6,773 nt of DNA from an uncultured Collinsella sp. (GCA_902494685.1 CABUUE010000082.1:1-6773); one strand, 5' to 3'; shown: positions 1-5,280, counted from the stretch's first letter. Program-made: numbers and translations. Notes: a model not told the origin generated them from the sequence alone.

Positions 1-1194
1 CAGCGTCTGGACGACCAGATTAACTGGCTCAAGCACTCACTCGATTGGGCGGCGTCTGACGAGATCACCGATGCCAAGGAATACTTGCACTCGCTGAAGG
101 TCGACTTGTTTGACCAGGAGATTTTTGTCTTTACGCCCAAGGGCGAGGTCATGGCGCTTCGTGCCGGCTCTACACCGCTCGACTTTGCCTACGCCGTTCA
201 TACCGAGGTCGGTAACCACTGTGTCGGCGCCAAGATCAACGGTGCGGTGGCGCCGCTCACGCACGAGATCAAGACGGGTGACCGTGTCGAGATCCTGACC
301 AACAAGAGCTCTAAGCCGTCGCGCGATTGGCTCAAGATCGTCAAGACACCTTCGGCCAAGTCAAAGATTCGCCGTTATTTCGCCGCCGCGACCAAGGATG
401 ACGACGCTGCCGCCGGCCGCGATATACTGGCCAAGGACCTGCGTAAGCGCGGGTATGGCATCTCTACGCCACGATCCACGCGTGCGCTCAACGCCGTGGC
501 GGAGCAGTTTAACTTCAAGCAGCTCGAGGACCTGTTTGCAGCCGTTGGCGCGGGCAAGGTCGCCCCGCGCGCTGTGGGCAATAAGGTCGAGCAAATCTTG
601 GACCCCAAGCCCGAGGAACAGCTCACCAAGGCCGAGGCTATCGCCGAGGTCGTAAAGCAGCCCGCTCGCGGCTCCAACCGCAAGCCGCAAAAGCGCGGTA
701 AGAGCGCCAGTAACGGCATTATCGTCAAGGGCGAGAGCAACAGCGGCCTGCTGGTCCGTCTGGCTCATTGCTGCAACCCCGTGACGGGCGACGACATCGT
801 CGGCTTCATCACGCGCGGTCGTGGCGTTTCGGTGCATCGCGCCAACTGCCCCAACGTCAAGGGCCTTATGGAACATCCCGAGCGCATGATTGACGTAGAG
901 TGGGATGGTGCTGCCGATACGCTTTTCCAGGTCGAGATTGTGGTCGAGTGCCTGGACCGCATGGGCCTGCTCAAGGACGTCACCATCGCCATTGGCGATG
1001 CAGGCGGCAATATCCTTTCTGCCGCCACGTCGACCAACCGCGAGGGTATTGCAACCCTGCGCTTTATGGTCGAGATCTCGGACGCGAGTGGTCTGGATCC
1101 ACTGCTGGCCTCCATCAGCAGCGTTGACTCGGTCTACGACGCGCGCCGCCTGATGCCCGGCGAGGGTGGAGCCCAGCTTAAGCGTCGCGTTTAG
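1..1194 (+). CDS. relA: RelA/SpoT-family bifunctional (p)ppGpp synthetase/hydrolase, C-terminal part
   Basis: Partial gene: the frame is open from base 1, so 397 C-terminal residues are visible and the HD hydrolase and synthetase domains lie upstream of the window. Long Rel proteins make (p)ppGpp from ATP and GTP/GDP on starved ribosomes and usually also degrade it. Seen here, in window residue numbers: a TGS domain at about 40-100 (IFVFTPKGEV, then STPLDFAYAVHTEVG, the family signature); a helical linker at about 105-235, lysine/arginine-rich towards its end; the conserved-cysteine (RIS/zinc-finger-like) domain with HCCNP at 256-260 and GFITRGRGVSVHR before a third cysteine at 283; and an ACT domain at about 308-386. 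The family assignment is secure. Whether this copy keeps both activities cannot be judged, because the catalytic half is missing. TTG or GTG codons near the left edge are internal, not starts. The next gene begins 84 nt downstream. Confidence 0.96.
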   Translation, partial: QRLDDQINWLKHSLDWAASDEITDAKEYLHSLKVDLFDQEIFVFTPKGEVMALRAGSTPLDFAYAVHTEVGNHCVGAKINGAVAPLTHEIKTGDRVEILTNKSSKPSRDWLKIVKTPSAKSKIRRYFAAATKDDDAAAGRDILAKDLRKRGYGISTPRSTRALNAVAEQFNFKQLEDLFAAVGAGKVAPRAVGNKVEQILDPKPEEQLTKAEAIAEVVKQPARGSNRKPQKRGKSASNGIIVKGESNSGLLVRLAHCCNPVTGDDIVGFITRGRGVSVHRANCPNVKGLMEHPERMIDVEWDGAADTLFQVEIVVECLDRMGLLKDVTIAIGDAGGNILSAATSTNREGIATLRFMVEISDASGLDPLLASISSVDSVYDARRLMPGEGGAQLKRRV

Positions 1195-1205
1195 TCGCGA
1201 CGAAC

Positions 1206-1233
1206 GTGCCACATTTTCGATATTCGCTACACT
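1206..1233 (+). promoter_or_regulatory. Possible promoter for the MBL-fold hydrolase gene
   Basis: GTGCCA (1206-1211) and TACACT (1228-1233) are 16 bp apart and resemble -35 and -10 boxes, with 4 of 6 consensus matches in each. The -10 candidate sits in TCGCTACA, a string also found at two other intergenic places here, one being a convincing -10. It overlaps the left arm of the palindrome at 1231-1258. Weak evidence; the gene may instead be read from the rel transcript. Confidence 0.25.
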
Positions 1234-1262
1234 CGAGGCATCGTTCGATGCCTCGAGTTCTA
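1231..1262 (+). terminator. Perfect palindrome between rel and the MBL gene, possible weak terminator
   Basis: ACTCGAGGCATCG (1231-1243) and CGATGCCTCGAGT (1246-1258) are exact inverted copies separated by TT, so the RNA can form a 12-bp stem closed by a GTTC loop. Only a poor T stretch (TTCTATT) follows. It could end the rel message inefficiently, act as an mRNA-processing hairpin, or be a protein-binding palindrome. It lies 20 nt upstream of the next start codon. Confidence 0.5.
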
Positions 1263-1278
1263 TTGAGAGGAGAGGGAC

Positions 1279-1962
1279 ATGAATGCTGTGTCCTTGGATT
1301 TAACTCCCAAGGGATCGGTCAAGATCGAGACGCTCGTAAACGGTCCCATTCAGACCAATAGCTATGCTGTTATTTCGGACAATGAGTGCGTGATTATCGA
1401 CCCCGCATGGGAAGGCGGGCGCTTGGTGGAGCATATTCGAGCCGAGCATCCCGGCGTACGCATGCTTGGCGCCGTATGCACTCATGGCCATGCTGATCAT
1501 GTTGGTGGTGTTGCCGGCGTACGAACCACCATTGGCGAGGGCTGCCAGTATGAGCTGTGTGCCAAGGATGTGGCGGTGCCGCATGCGAACATCGAGGAAC
1601 AGCGAGCTATGTGGGGCATTGAGACGCCCGACCCTGGGGAGCCGACGCGCCTGCTCGCCGAGGGCGATTCAATCGAGGTGGGCGATATCTGCCTGCAGGT
1701 GATCGAGACGCCAGGGCATACGCCGGGCGGGATCGTCTTGTTTGCTGCCACCGAGCAGGGGAACATTGCCTTTGTGGGCGACACACTATTCCCGGGCAGC
1801 CACGGCCGCACCGATCTTTCTGGAGGAGACGAAGCGGCGATTCTGCGCTCGCTCTCCAAGCTCGCCCGGCTTCTCCCGCCCGATACCGTTTGCCTAACCG
1901 GCCATGGCGATTCGACCACCATGGCACGCGAGCTCATGCAGAACCCTTTCATGCAGGCGTAG
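1279..1962 (+). CDS. Metallo-beta-lactamase-fold hydrolase, glyoxalase II-like (YcbL type)
   Basis: A 227-residue cytosolic protein with no signal peptide or membrane segment. The metal-binding motifs of the fold appear in order: D41 (IIDPA), the THGHADH motif at 68-74 (H69, H71, D73, H74), H147 (PGHTPG), the bridging D168 (GDTLF) and H209 (TGHGD). These predict a two-metal hydrolase. Short single-domain members of this kind are usually called YcbL/GloB-like and are thought to hydrolyse thioesters such as S-lactoylglutathione, but the natural substrate is often unknown and this cell may lack glutathione. The start ATG has a good AGGAGAGG ribosome binding site at 1269-1276. A gene of this family next to rel is a recurring arrangement in Gram-positive bacteria, but no functional link is established. 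Family confidence is high, substrate confidence low. Confidence 0.93.
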   Translation: MNAVSLDLTPKGSVKIETLVNGPIQTNSYAVISDNECVIIDPAWEGGRLVEHIRAEHPGVRMLGAVCTHGHADHVGGVAGVRTTIGEGCQYELCAKDVAVPHANIEEQRAMWGIETPDPGEPTRLLAEGDSIEVGDICLQVIETPGHTPGGIVLFAATEQGNIAFVGDTLFPGSHGRTDLSGGDEAAILRSLSKLARLLPPDTVCLTGHGDSTTMARELMQNPFMQA

Positions 1963-2089
1963 CTTTATAGTCAGCTCCTGAAGCACGAGAAGCGTCCAAA
2001 CGTCAAGCTATTTTTCCCCAACGGGTCGATTCCGTAGGGCAAACGGTCAAAAAAAGTCTGTTTGGACGATATTCGTGAACAAACGAACG
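1963..2089. other. Upstream region of fba with a split inverted repeat
   Basis: No convincing terminator follows the MBL gene. A 6-bp pair TAGCTT (1960-1965) / AAGCTA (2005-2010) before TTTTT is the only candidate and spans 39 nt. CGTCCAAAC (1993-2001) is exactly inverted as GTTTGGACG (2060-2068). AAACG-AA-CGTTT (2082-2093) is a short palindrome lying against the presumed fba promoter. These could be operator half-sites, but none matches a regulator I can name. Confidence 0.3.
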
Positions 2090-2117
2090 TTTATGCTCGG
2101 GTACGCCGTGGTAAAAT
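2090..2117 (+). promoter_or_regulatory. Probable fba promoter
   Basis: TAAAAT at 2112-2117 is a good -10 hexamer (5 of 6) and is the best in this gap. The paired -35 is poor (TTTATG, 2090-2095, 16 bp spacer). Transcription would start near 2124, leaving a leader of about 34 nt that carries the strong AGGAGG ribosome binding site at 2144-2149. The -35 side overlaps the AAACG-AA-CGTTT palindrome, where a regulator might bind. Confidence 0.45.
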
Positions 2118-2157
2118 CTCAGGCGTTATCGGAGCAACCTTACAGGAGGTTTCTTTT

Positions 2158-3024
2158 ATGCTCGTCAACGCAGCAGACATGCTCAAGAAGGCCGAGGCCG
2201 GCAAGTACGCTCTCGGTGCCTTCAACACCAACAACCTCGAGTGGACCCTGGCTATTCTCCAGGCCGCCGAGGAGGCCAAGTCTCCGCTGATCCTTCAGTG
2301 CACCGCTGGTGCCGCTAAGTGGATGGGCGGTTTCAAGGTCTGCGCCGACATGGTCAAGGCTGCCGTCGAGGCCACGGGCGTTACCGTTCCCGTCGCCCTT
2401 CACCTCGATCACGGTTCTTACGAGGACTGCTTCAAGTGCATCGAGGCCGGCTTCACGTCCATCATGTATGACGGCTCTCACGAGGAGACCTTCCAGCTTA
2501 ACCTCGACCGCACCAAGGAGCTCGTTGAGCTTGCCCACTCCAAGGGCATGTCCATCGAGGCCGAGGTCGGCGGCATCGGCGGCACCGAGGACGGCGTGAC
2601 CTCCAACGGCGAGCTCGCTGACCCTGCTGAGTGCAAGCAGATTGCTGACCTGGGCGTCGACTTCCTCGCCTGCGGCATCGGCAACATCCACGGCGTGTAT
2701 CCCGCCGACTGGGCTGGCCTTTCCTTCGAGCGTCTGGGCGAGATCAAGGCTCAGACCGGCGACCTGCCCCTCGTTCTGCACGGTGGTACCGGCATCCCCG
2801 AGGATCAGATCAAGAAGGCCATCTCCCTGGGCATCTCCAAGATCAACGTCAACACCGACCTGCAGCTCGTCTTCGCCAAGGGCGTCCGCGAGTACATCGA
2901 GGCTGGCAAGGATCAGCAGGGCAAGGGCTTTGATCCCCGCAAGCTCCTCAAGCCTGGTCGCGACAACATCGTTGCCCGCACCAAGGAGCTCATGGAGGAG
3001 TTTGGATCCGTCAACAAGGCGTAA
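2158..3024 (+). CDS. fba: Class II fructose-1,6-bisphosphate aldolase
   Basis: Zinc-dependent aldolase that interconverts fructose 1,6-bisphosphate with dihydroxyacetone phosphate and glyceraldehyde 3-phosphate in glycolysis and gluconeogenesis. The 288 residues match the usual length of the short class II group. Hallmarks seen: HLDHGS at 82-87 (catalytic D84, zinc ligand H85); YDGSH at 104-108; EAEVGGIGG at 134-142; GNIHGVYP at 175-182 (zinc ligand H178); LHGGTGIP at 207-214 (zinc ligand H208); and INVNTDLQ at 229-236 for phosphate binding. The start is fixed by AGGAGG 8 nt before the ATG at 2158. The frame stays open upstream to 2062, but nothing there resembles the family or has a ribosome binding site. 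Almost every codon ends in C or G, as expected of a very highly expressed gene. Tagatose-bisphosphate aldolase of the same superfamily is a less likely alternative, since no sugar-specific genes are nearby. Confidence 0.96.
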   Translation: MLVNAADMLKKAEAGKYALGAFNTNNLEWTLAILQAAEEAKSPLILQCTAGAAKWMGGFKVCADMVKAAVEATGVTVPVALHLDHGSYEDCFKCIEAGFTSIMYDGSHEETFQLNLDRTKELVELAHSKGMSIEAEVGGIGGTEDGVTSNGELADPAECKQIADLGVDFLACGIGNIHGVYPADWAGLSFERLGEIKAQTGDLPLVLHGGTGIPEDQIKKAISLGISKINVNTDLQLVFAKGVREYIEAGKDQQGKGFDPRKLLKPGRDNIVARTKELMEEFGSVNKA

Positions 3025-3154
3025 GTAGCGGTTTAACTTCCCGCCGGAGGCCCCGTTCACCCTACGCTTTTCCCTTGCGCTCACCTGGCTTTGCCAGAAG
3101 TCGCGCAATGGGAAAAGCTTCGGGTGAACGGGGCCTCCTTCGTTAACTCGCTAC
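3025..3154 (+). repeat. 130-nt imperfect hairpin directly after the fba stop codon
   Basis: Nested inverted arms pair along almost the whole segment. From outside in: GTAGCGGTTTAAC (3025-3037) with GTTAACTCGCTAC (3142-3154), 11 of 13 matching; GGAGGCCCCGTTCACCC (3046-3062) with its exact complement at 3122-3138; GCTTTTCCC (3066-3074) with 3110-3118; TTGCGC (3075-3080) with 3103-3108; and a small tip CTGGC-TTT-GCCAG (3085-3097). Internal loops are 8x3 and 3x3 nt plus a one-base bulge. The structure begins at the base after the TAA. No T tract follows immediately, so it is not a textbook intrinsic terminator. It could stabilise or end the fba mRNA, be a processed RNA, or be a small non-autonomous repeat. 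Any fold would involve about 50 bp, far beyond chance. Confidence 0.85.
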
Positions 3155-3215
3155 AGGGCTACTGGGCTGAATTCATTTTTAGAGGTACCGTTTATCGGTG
3201 TTGAGGGTTCCTTTG

Positions 3216-3245
3216 TTGGGGCTTTCTTTTTTATCTCGCTACAAT
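3216..3245 (+). promoter_or_regulatory. Promoter of the transglutaminase-like gene
   Basis: TACAAT at 3240-3245 is a strong -10 box (5 of 6), with a weak TTGGGG at 3216-3221, 18 bp upstream. Transcription would begin near 3252. The -10 covers the first in-frame ATG (3244-3246), so that ATG could not be on this transcript. This supports the start at 3280. Confidence 0.5.
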
Positions 3246-3279
3246 GGACTTCAAGCGTTCTAATGACTTGGAGTTTGGT

Positions 3280-4713
3280 ATGGCTGCTATTAATGTGCTG
3301 CCTTCGGATGGGAAGGTTATTGACGAGGGTCCTGTTGGTTGTTCTGTTGATGTCTGCTGTGATGATTTTCGCTATCTCGATATTGGGCTACCGCCTGAGA
3401 TTCTTCGTCTTAAGGATGCCGGGTATTTGACGCAGGCTGTTGCCGCCTGCGATCGCCTTTTGGAGCAGAACCCTGAGCCTTCGCTGGCGGCTTGCGTTCG
3501 TGCCGAGCGGTATCGCATGCTTGAGACGCCGCTTCATTTTTCGGTGTCGCGCGATCGAGCCATTGCGATGATTCGCGAGGAGTGGCCTGAGTTTACCGAG
3601 GAGCAGTTTGACGATCTGATTGACCGTAAGCGTATTGACTGGCGCTTTATCGACGGCGAGCTGTTCGTTCTCGACAACTTCCTCGATTCGCTTCGCGTAT
3701 ATCCCAAAGAGGTCCCCGGCATGCGTCTCGATTCTACGGACGGAACAGCACTGCGCAACGAGATGCTCAAGGAGATGGAGTCGCAAAACGGATTGGCTCG
3801 CGTCATTACGCTTAAAGCGTCCGTGTCTGTCCCCGGCGCTCTGGAGGGGGAGACCGTTTGCGCTTGGCTTCCCGTTGCGGCTGCCTGCCGTCAGCAGTCT
3901 CGGGTCGAGATTCTCGACATGACGCCGGAGGGTGCTGTTGCTCCCGCGAACGCTTCGGCGCGTACCGCCTCGTGGTCTTCTTCGAGTGAACGCTCATTCT
4001 CGGTGACCTATCGTTATCACATCGATGCTGCTTATTGTGATGTCTACGGTGGCACACTTCCGGTTCATCCGCGTATGGACGCGCCTCTGCCCGAGGATAT
4101 TTCCGAGGACCGTCCGCACATTGCATTCACGCCGTATCTGCAGCAGCTGACGGCCGGTGTTGTTGACGGACTCGAGGATCCGCTCGATCGCGCCCGTGCT
4201 ATCTATGATTACCTAACGCAGCATATCGACTATCGCTATCAGCCGCCGTACTTGCTTTTGGGATCTATTGCCGATGACTGCGCGCATTCGCTCCGCGGCG
4301 ATTGCGGCGTTATGGCGCTCACGTTTATCACCATGTGCCGTATCGCGGGCGTGCCTGCCCGTTGGCAGAGCGGCCTGTACGTTGCGCCCGATTCGGTGGG
4401 GTCGCACGACTGGGCAGAGTTCTATACGCCGCAGACCGGTTGGCTCAACGCCGACGTGTCATTTGGATCTTCTGCTCACAGGATGGGGGAGGAGTGGCGC
4501 CGCCGTCACTACTTTGGCAATCTCGACCCATGGCGTATGGTGGCCAACAATCGATTCCAGGCAGAGTTTGAGCCCTCTTTCGACGGCATGCGCGAGGACC
4601 CTTACGATAACCAGATGGGTGAGGCTTCGGTCGACGGTCGCGGATGCCGTCAGCGCGAGATGCTCCGCACGGTCGAACTCATCGAAATGCTCGAAGTTCC
4701 ATTTTCGGACTAA
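3280..4713 (+). CDS. Transglutaminase-like (papain-fold) domain protein, cytosolic
   Basis: A 477-residue protein from the chosen start. The C-terminal half carries a transglutaminase-like core with the Cys-His-Asp triad: C342 (RGDCGVMA), H376 (GSHDWAEFY) and D392 (LNADVSFG). The preceding helix reads DRARAIYDYLTQHIDY, as in this superfamily. The first about 150 residues form a separate, mainly helical acidic domain (for example LPPEILRLKDAGYLTQAVAACDRL is split here only in description; its core is EILRLKDAGY and RIDWRFIDGE). A beta-rich stretch at about 175-260 links the two. There is no signal peptide or membrane segment, so it should act in the cytosol; peptidase or amidase activity is more likely than protein cross-linking. 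The first in-frame ATG (3244) overlaps a -10 box and lacks a ribosome binding site, whereas 3280 has GGAG at 3270-3273. The opening codons favour T endings, unlike fba. Substrate unknown. Confidence 0.85.
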   Translation: MAAINVLPSDGKVIDEGPVGCSVDVCCDDFRYLDIGLPPEILRLKDAGYLTQAVAACDRLLEQNPEPSLAACVRAERYRMLETPLHFSVSRDRAIAMIREEWPEFTEEQFDDLIDRKRIDWRFIDGELFVLDNFLDSLRVYPKEVPGMRLDSTDGTALRNEMLKEMESQNGLARVITLKASVSVPGALEGETVCAWLPVAAACRQQSRVEILDMTPEGAVAPANASARTASWSSSSERSFSVTYRYHIDAAYCDVYGGTLPVHPRMDAPLPEDISEDRPHIAFTPYLQQLTAGVVDGLEDPLDRARAIYDYLTQHIDYRYQPPYLLLGSIADDCAHSLRGDCGVMALTFITMCRIAGVPARWQSGLYVAPDSVGSHDWAEFYTPQTGWLNADVSFGSSAHRMGEEWRRRHYFGNLDPWRMVANNRFQAEFEPSFDGMREDPYDNQMGEASVDGRGCRQREMLRTVELIEMLEVPFSD

Positions 4714-4727
4714 TCGGTAGAAAGCTG

Positions 4728-4736
4728 TGATAAACT
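4728..4736 (+). promoter_or_regulatory. Extended -10 box for the tRNA-Leu gene
   Basis: TGA-TAAACT gives an extended -10 element (TG plus TAAACT, 4 of 6 to consensus) 17 nt before the mature tRNA. No clear -35 box is visible in the end of the upstream gene. A small hairpin CACGC-ATT-GCGTG (4741-4753) lies in the 5' leader and touches the first tRNA base. Confidence 0.4.
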
Positions 4737-4752
4737 AACTCACGCATTGCGT

Positions 4753-4839
4753 GCCCGAGTGGCGGAATTGGCAGACGCAGTGGACTCAAAATCCACCGTT
4801 GGCAACAACGTGCGAGTTCGAGTCTCGCCTCGGGCACCA
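4753..4839 (+). tRNA. tRNA-Leu, anticodon CAA
   Basis: A complete class II tRNA. The acceptor stem GCCCGAG (4753-4759) pairs with CTCGGGC (4829-4835), followed by A73 and an encoded CCA (4837-4839). The anticodon stem GTGGA/TCCAC holds loop CTCAAAA with anticodon CAA at 4787-4789, reading UUG codons. The long variable arm is CGTTG-GCAA-CAACG, as expected for leucine. The T arm is GCGAG-TTCGAGT-CTCGC. All stems pair perfectly. The last 23 nt are repeated 184 nt downstream. Confidence 0.97.
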
Positions 4840-4885
4840 TACATGCAAGTGAGCGTTCAGGGGGGTTGCGGCCCCCTTTTTCGTG
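4817..4885 (+). repeat. Direct repeat copy 1: tRNA-Leu 3' end, trailer and terminator
   Basis: From the first base of the T loop this segment is identical to 5001-5033 for 33 nt. It then continues with five substitutions and a one-base gap through the terminator to CGTG. Copy 1 includes the functional tRNA 3' end. Direct repeats of a tRNA 3' end are the classic mark of site-specific integration (attL/attR), although the two copies here are only 184 nt apart. Confidence 0.85.
4860..4881 (+). terminator. Intrinsic terminator of tRNA-Leu
   Basis: Five to six G residues (4860-4865), loop TTGCGG, five C residues (4872-4876) and five T residues (4877-4881). This is a short but pure G-C stem with a T tract, 20 nt after the CCA end. 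Confidence 0.8.
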
Positions 4886-5000
4886 CCGAACTCGCGTGAG
4901 CGCGCGAAGCGTTAAGCAAACAGGCCTGTGGCCTGTCTGTAGCGGAGCGTGGCGAGGGCGCCACGCGCCCGAAGCCCGGGGCTTCGCGAAGCGAAGGCCC
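4886..5000. repeat. GC-rich hairpin cluster between the two tRNA-tail copies
   Basis: The 115 nt hold no gene but several consecutive perfect inverted repeats: ACAGGCC-TGT-GGCCTGT (4920-4936); GCGTGGCG-AGGG-CGCCACGC (4947-4966); GAAGCC-CGG-GGCTTC (4971-4985); the 12-nt palindrome GCTTCGCGAAGC (4981-4992); and CGAAGG-C-CCTTCG (4992-5004), whose right arm runs into the second tRNA-tail copy. Arrays of such small palindromes resemble REP/BIME-type extragenic elements or the remains of a structured mobile element. I do not recognise a named family. Confidence 0.6.
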
Positions 5001-5068
5001 TTCGAGTCTCGCCTCGGGCACCATACATGCAAGCGAGCGTTCAAGGGGGTCAAGGCCCCTTTTTCGTG
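5001..5068 (+). repeat. Direct repeat copy 2: displaced tRNA-Leu 3' end with terminator
   Basis: Repeats 4817-4885 at about 91% identity. It begins exactly at the T-loop equivalent and includes 23 nt of tRNA sequence through CCA, the identical ten-base trailer start TACATGCAAG and a second terminator. Upstream of 5001 there is no acceptor 5' strand, D arm or anticodon arm, so it is not a tRNA. It is a candidate attachment-site scar or the remnant of a duplicated tRNA gene. Confidence 0.85.
5043..5064 (+). terminator. Second intrinsic terminator, within the repeated tRNA tail
   Basis: AAGGGG (5043-5048) pairs with CCCCTT (5056-5061) around a GTCAAGG loop, and the T tract covers 5060-5064. It insulates the infC leader promoter from upstream transcription. 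Its loop and one stem base differ from copy 1, but the stem is preserved. Confidence 0.7.
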
Positions 5069-5074
5069 TACGTA

Positions 5075-5103
5075 ATGTGATAACGTGCTGTACGTGTTAT
5101 TAT
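5075..5103 (+). promoter_or_regulatory. Promoter of the infC-rpmI-rplT operon
   Basis: TGT-TATTAT (5095-5103) is an extended -10 element with 5 of 6 consensus bases. The best spaced -35 is ATGTGA (5075-5080, 17 bp spacer, 3 of 6). Transcription would start near 5110, giving a leader of about 175 nt before infC. TGTACGT occurs at 5067-5073 and again at 5089-5095, two helical turns apart. Confidence 0.5.
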
Positions 5104-5223
5104 TCGCAAGGCGTTGTCCCCGCAATGCCCTAAAGAGGAACCCGAGGGTTCCCACCTTTTGGCGCCAATGAGCAGCTGACTGGTCATACAACTTAGATTC
5201 TCTTCCTCAAATCGAGGATGTCT

Positions 5224-5280
5224 ATGTGTACGACCTGGTTGCTGAGAAGCGCCGGGTTATTTTTTTATGAATGGAGGTAG
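5224..5280 (+). CDS. Possible 18-residue leader peptide upstream of infC
   Basis: ATG at 5224 is preceded by GAGG (5214-5217, 6-nt spacer). It opens 18 codons (MCTTWLLRSAGLFFYEWR) ending at TAG 5278-5280. The frame passes through both arms and the T tract of the attenuator hairpin. Its stop overlaps the end of the infC ribosome binding site and lies 5 nt before the AUA start. This would allow translation-dependent antitermination or coupling. It may equally be a chance reading frame, since it is short. Confidence 0.25.
   Translation: MCTTWLLRSAGLFFYEWR
5232..5266 (+). terminator. Attenuator-like intrinsic terminator in the infC leader
   Basis: The left arm GACCTGGTTGC (5232-5242), with one bulged T, pairs with GCGCCGGGTT (5249-5258) over loop TGAGAA. 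That makes ten pairs including G-U wobbles, and seven T residues follow at 5260-5266. Its position inside the leader, only 6 nt before the infC ribosome binding site, argues for conditional termination rather than an end of transcription. Confidence 0.65.

Noticed and set aside
361..1212. 283-codon minus-strand frame opposite rel
   Set aside because: Lies antisense to well-supported TGS, cysteine and ACT domains and shows no recognisable domain itself.
2078..2089. LexA (SOS) box GAAC-N4-GAAC upstream of fba
   Set aside because: The second half is a direct rather than an inverted repeat (GTTC would be needed), and aldolase is not an expected SOS gene.
2062..2157. N-terminal extension of the aldolase from an upstream start
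   Set aside because: It would cover the promoter and the AGGAGG site. The family's N terminus matches the ATG at 2158, and no ribosome binding site precedes 2062.
2140..3108. 322-codon minus-strand frame opposite fba
   Set aside because: A shadow frame caused by the extreme codon bias of fba; low-complexity composition rich in L, G, V and A, and no motif.
3171..3234. Intrinsic terminator at the T-rich runs 3175-3180 and 3223-3232
   Set aside because: No adjacent G-C stem pairs immediately upstream of either T run; the large hairpin ends about 20 nt before the first.
4886..5000. CRISPR-like array in the hairpin cluster
   Set aside because: The palindromes differ in sequence and length, there are no regularly spaced identical repeats, and no cas genes are present.
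5001..5023. Second tRNA gene
   Set aside because: Only the T loop, the 3' half of the T stem, the acceptor 3' strand and CCA are present; there is no 5' half able to pair with them.
4679..5191. 170-codon minus-strand frame across the tRNA and repeat region
   Set aside because: It is antisense to the tRNA, both tRNA-tail repeats and the hairpin cluster. Its sequence simply mirrors those RNA elements, and it has no family features.
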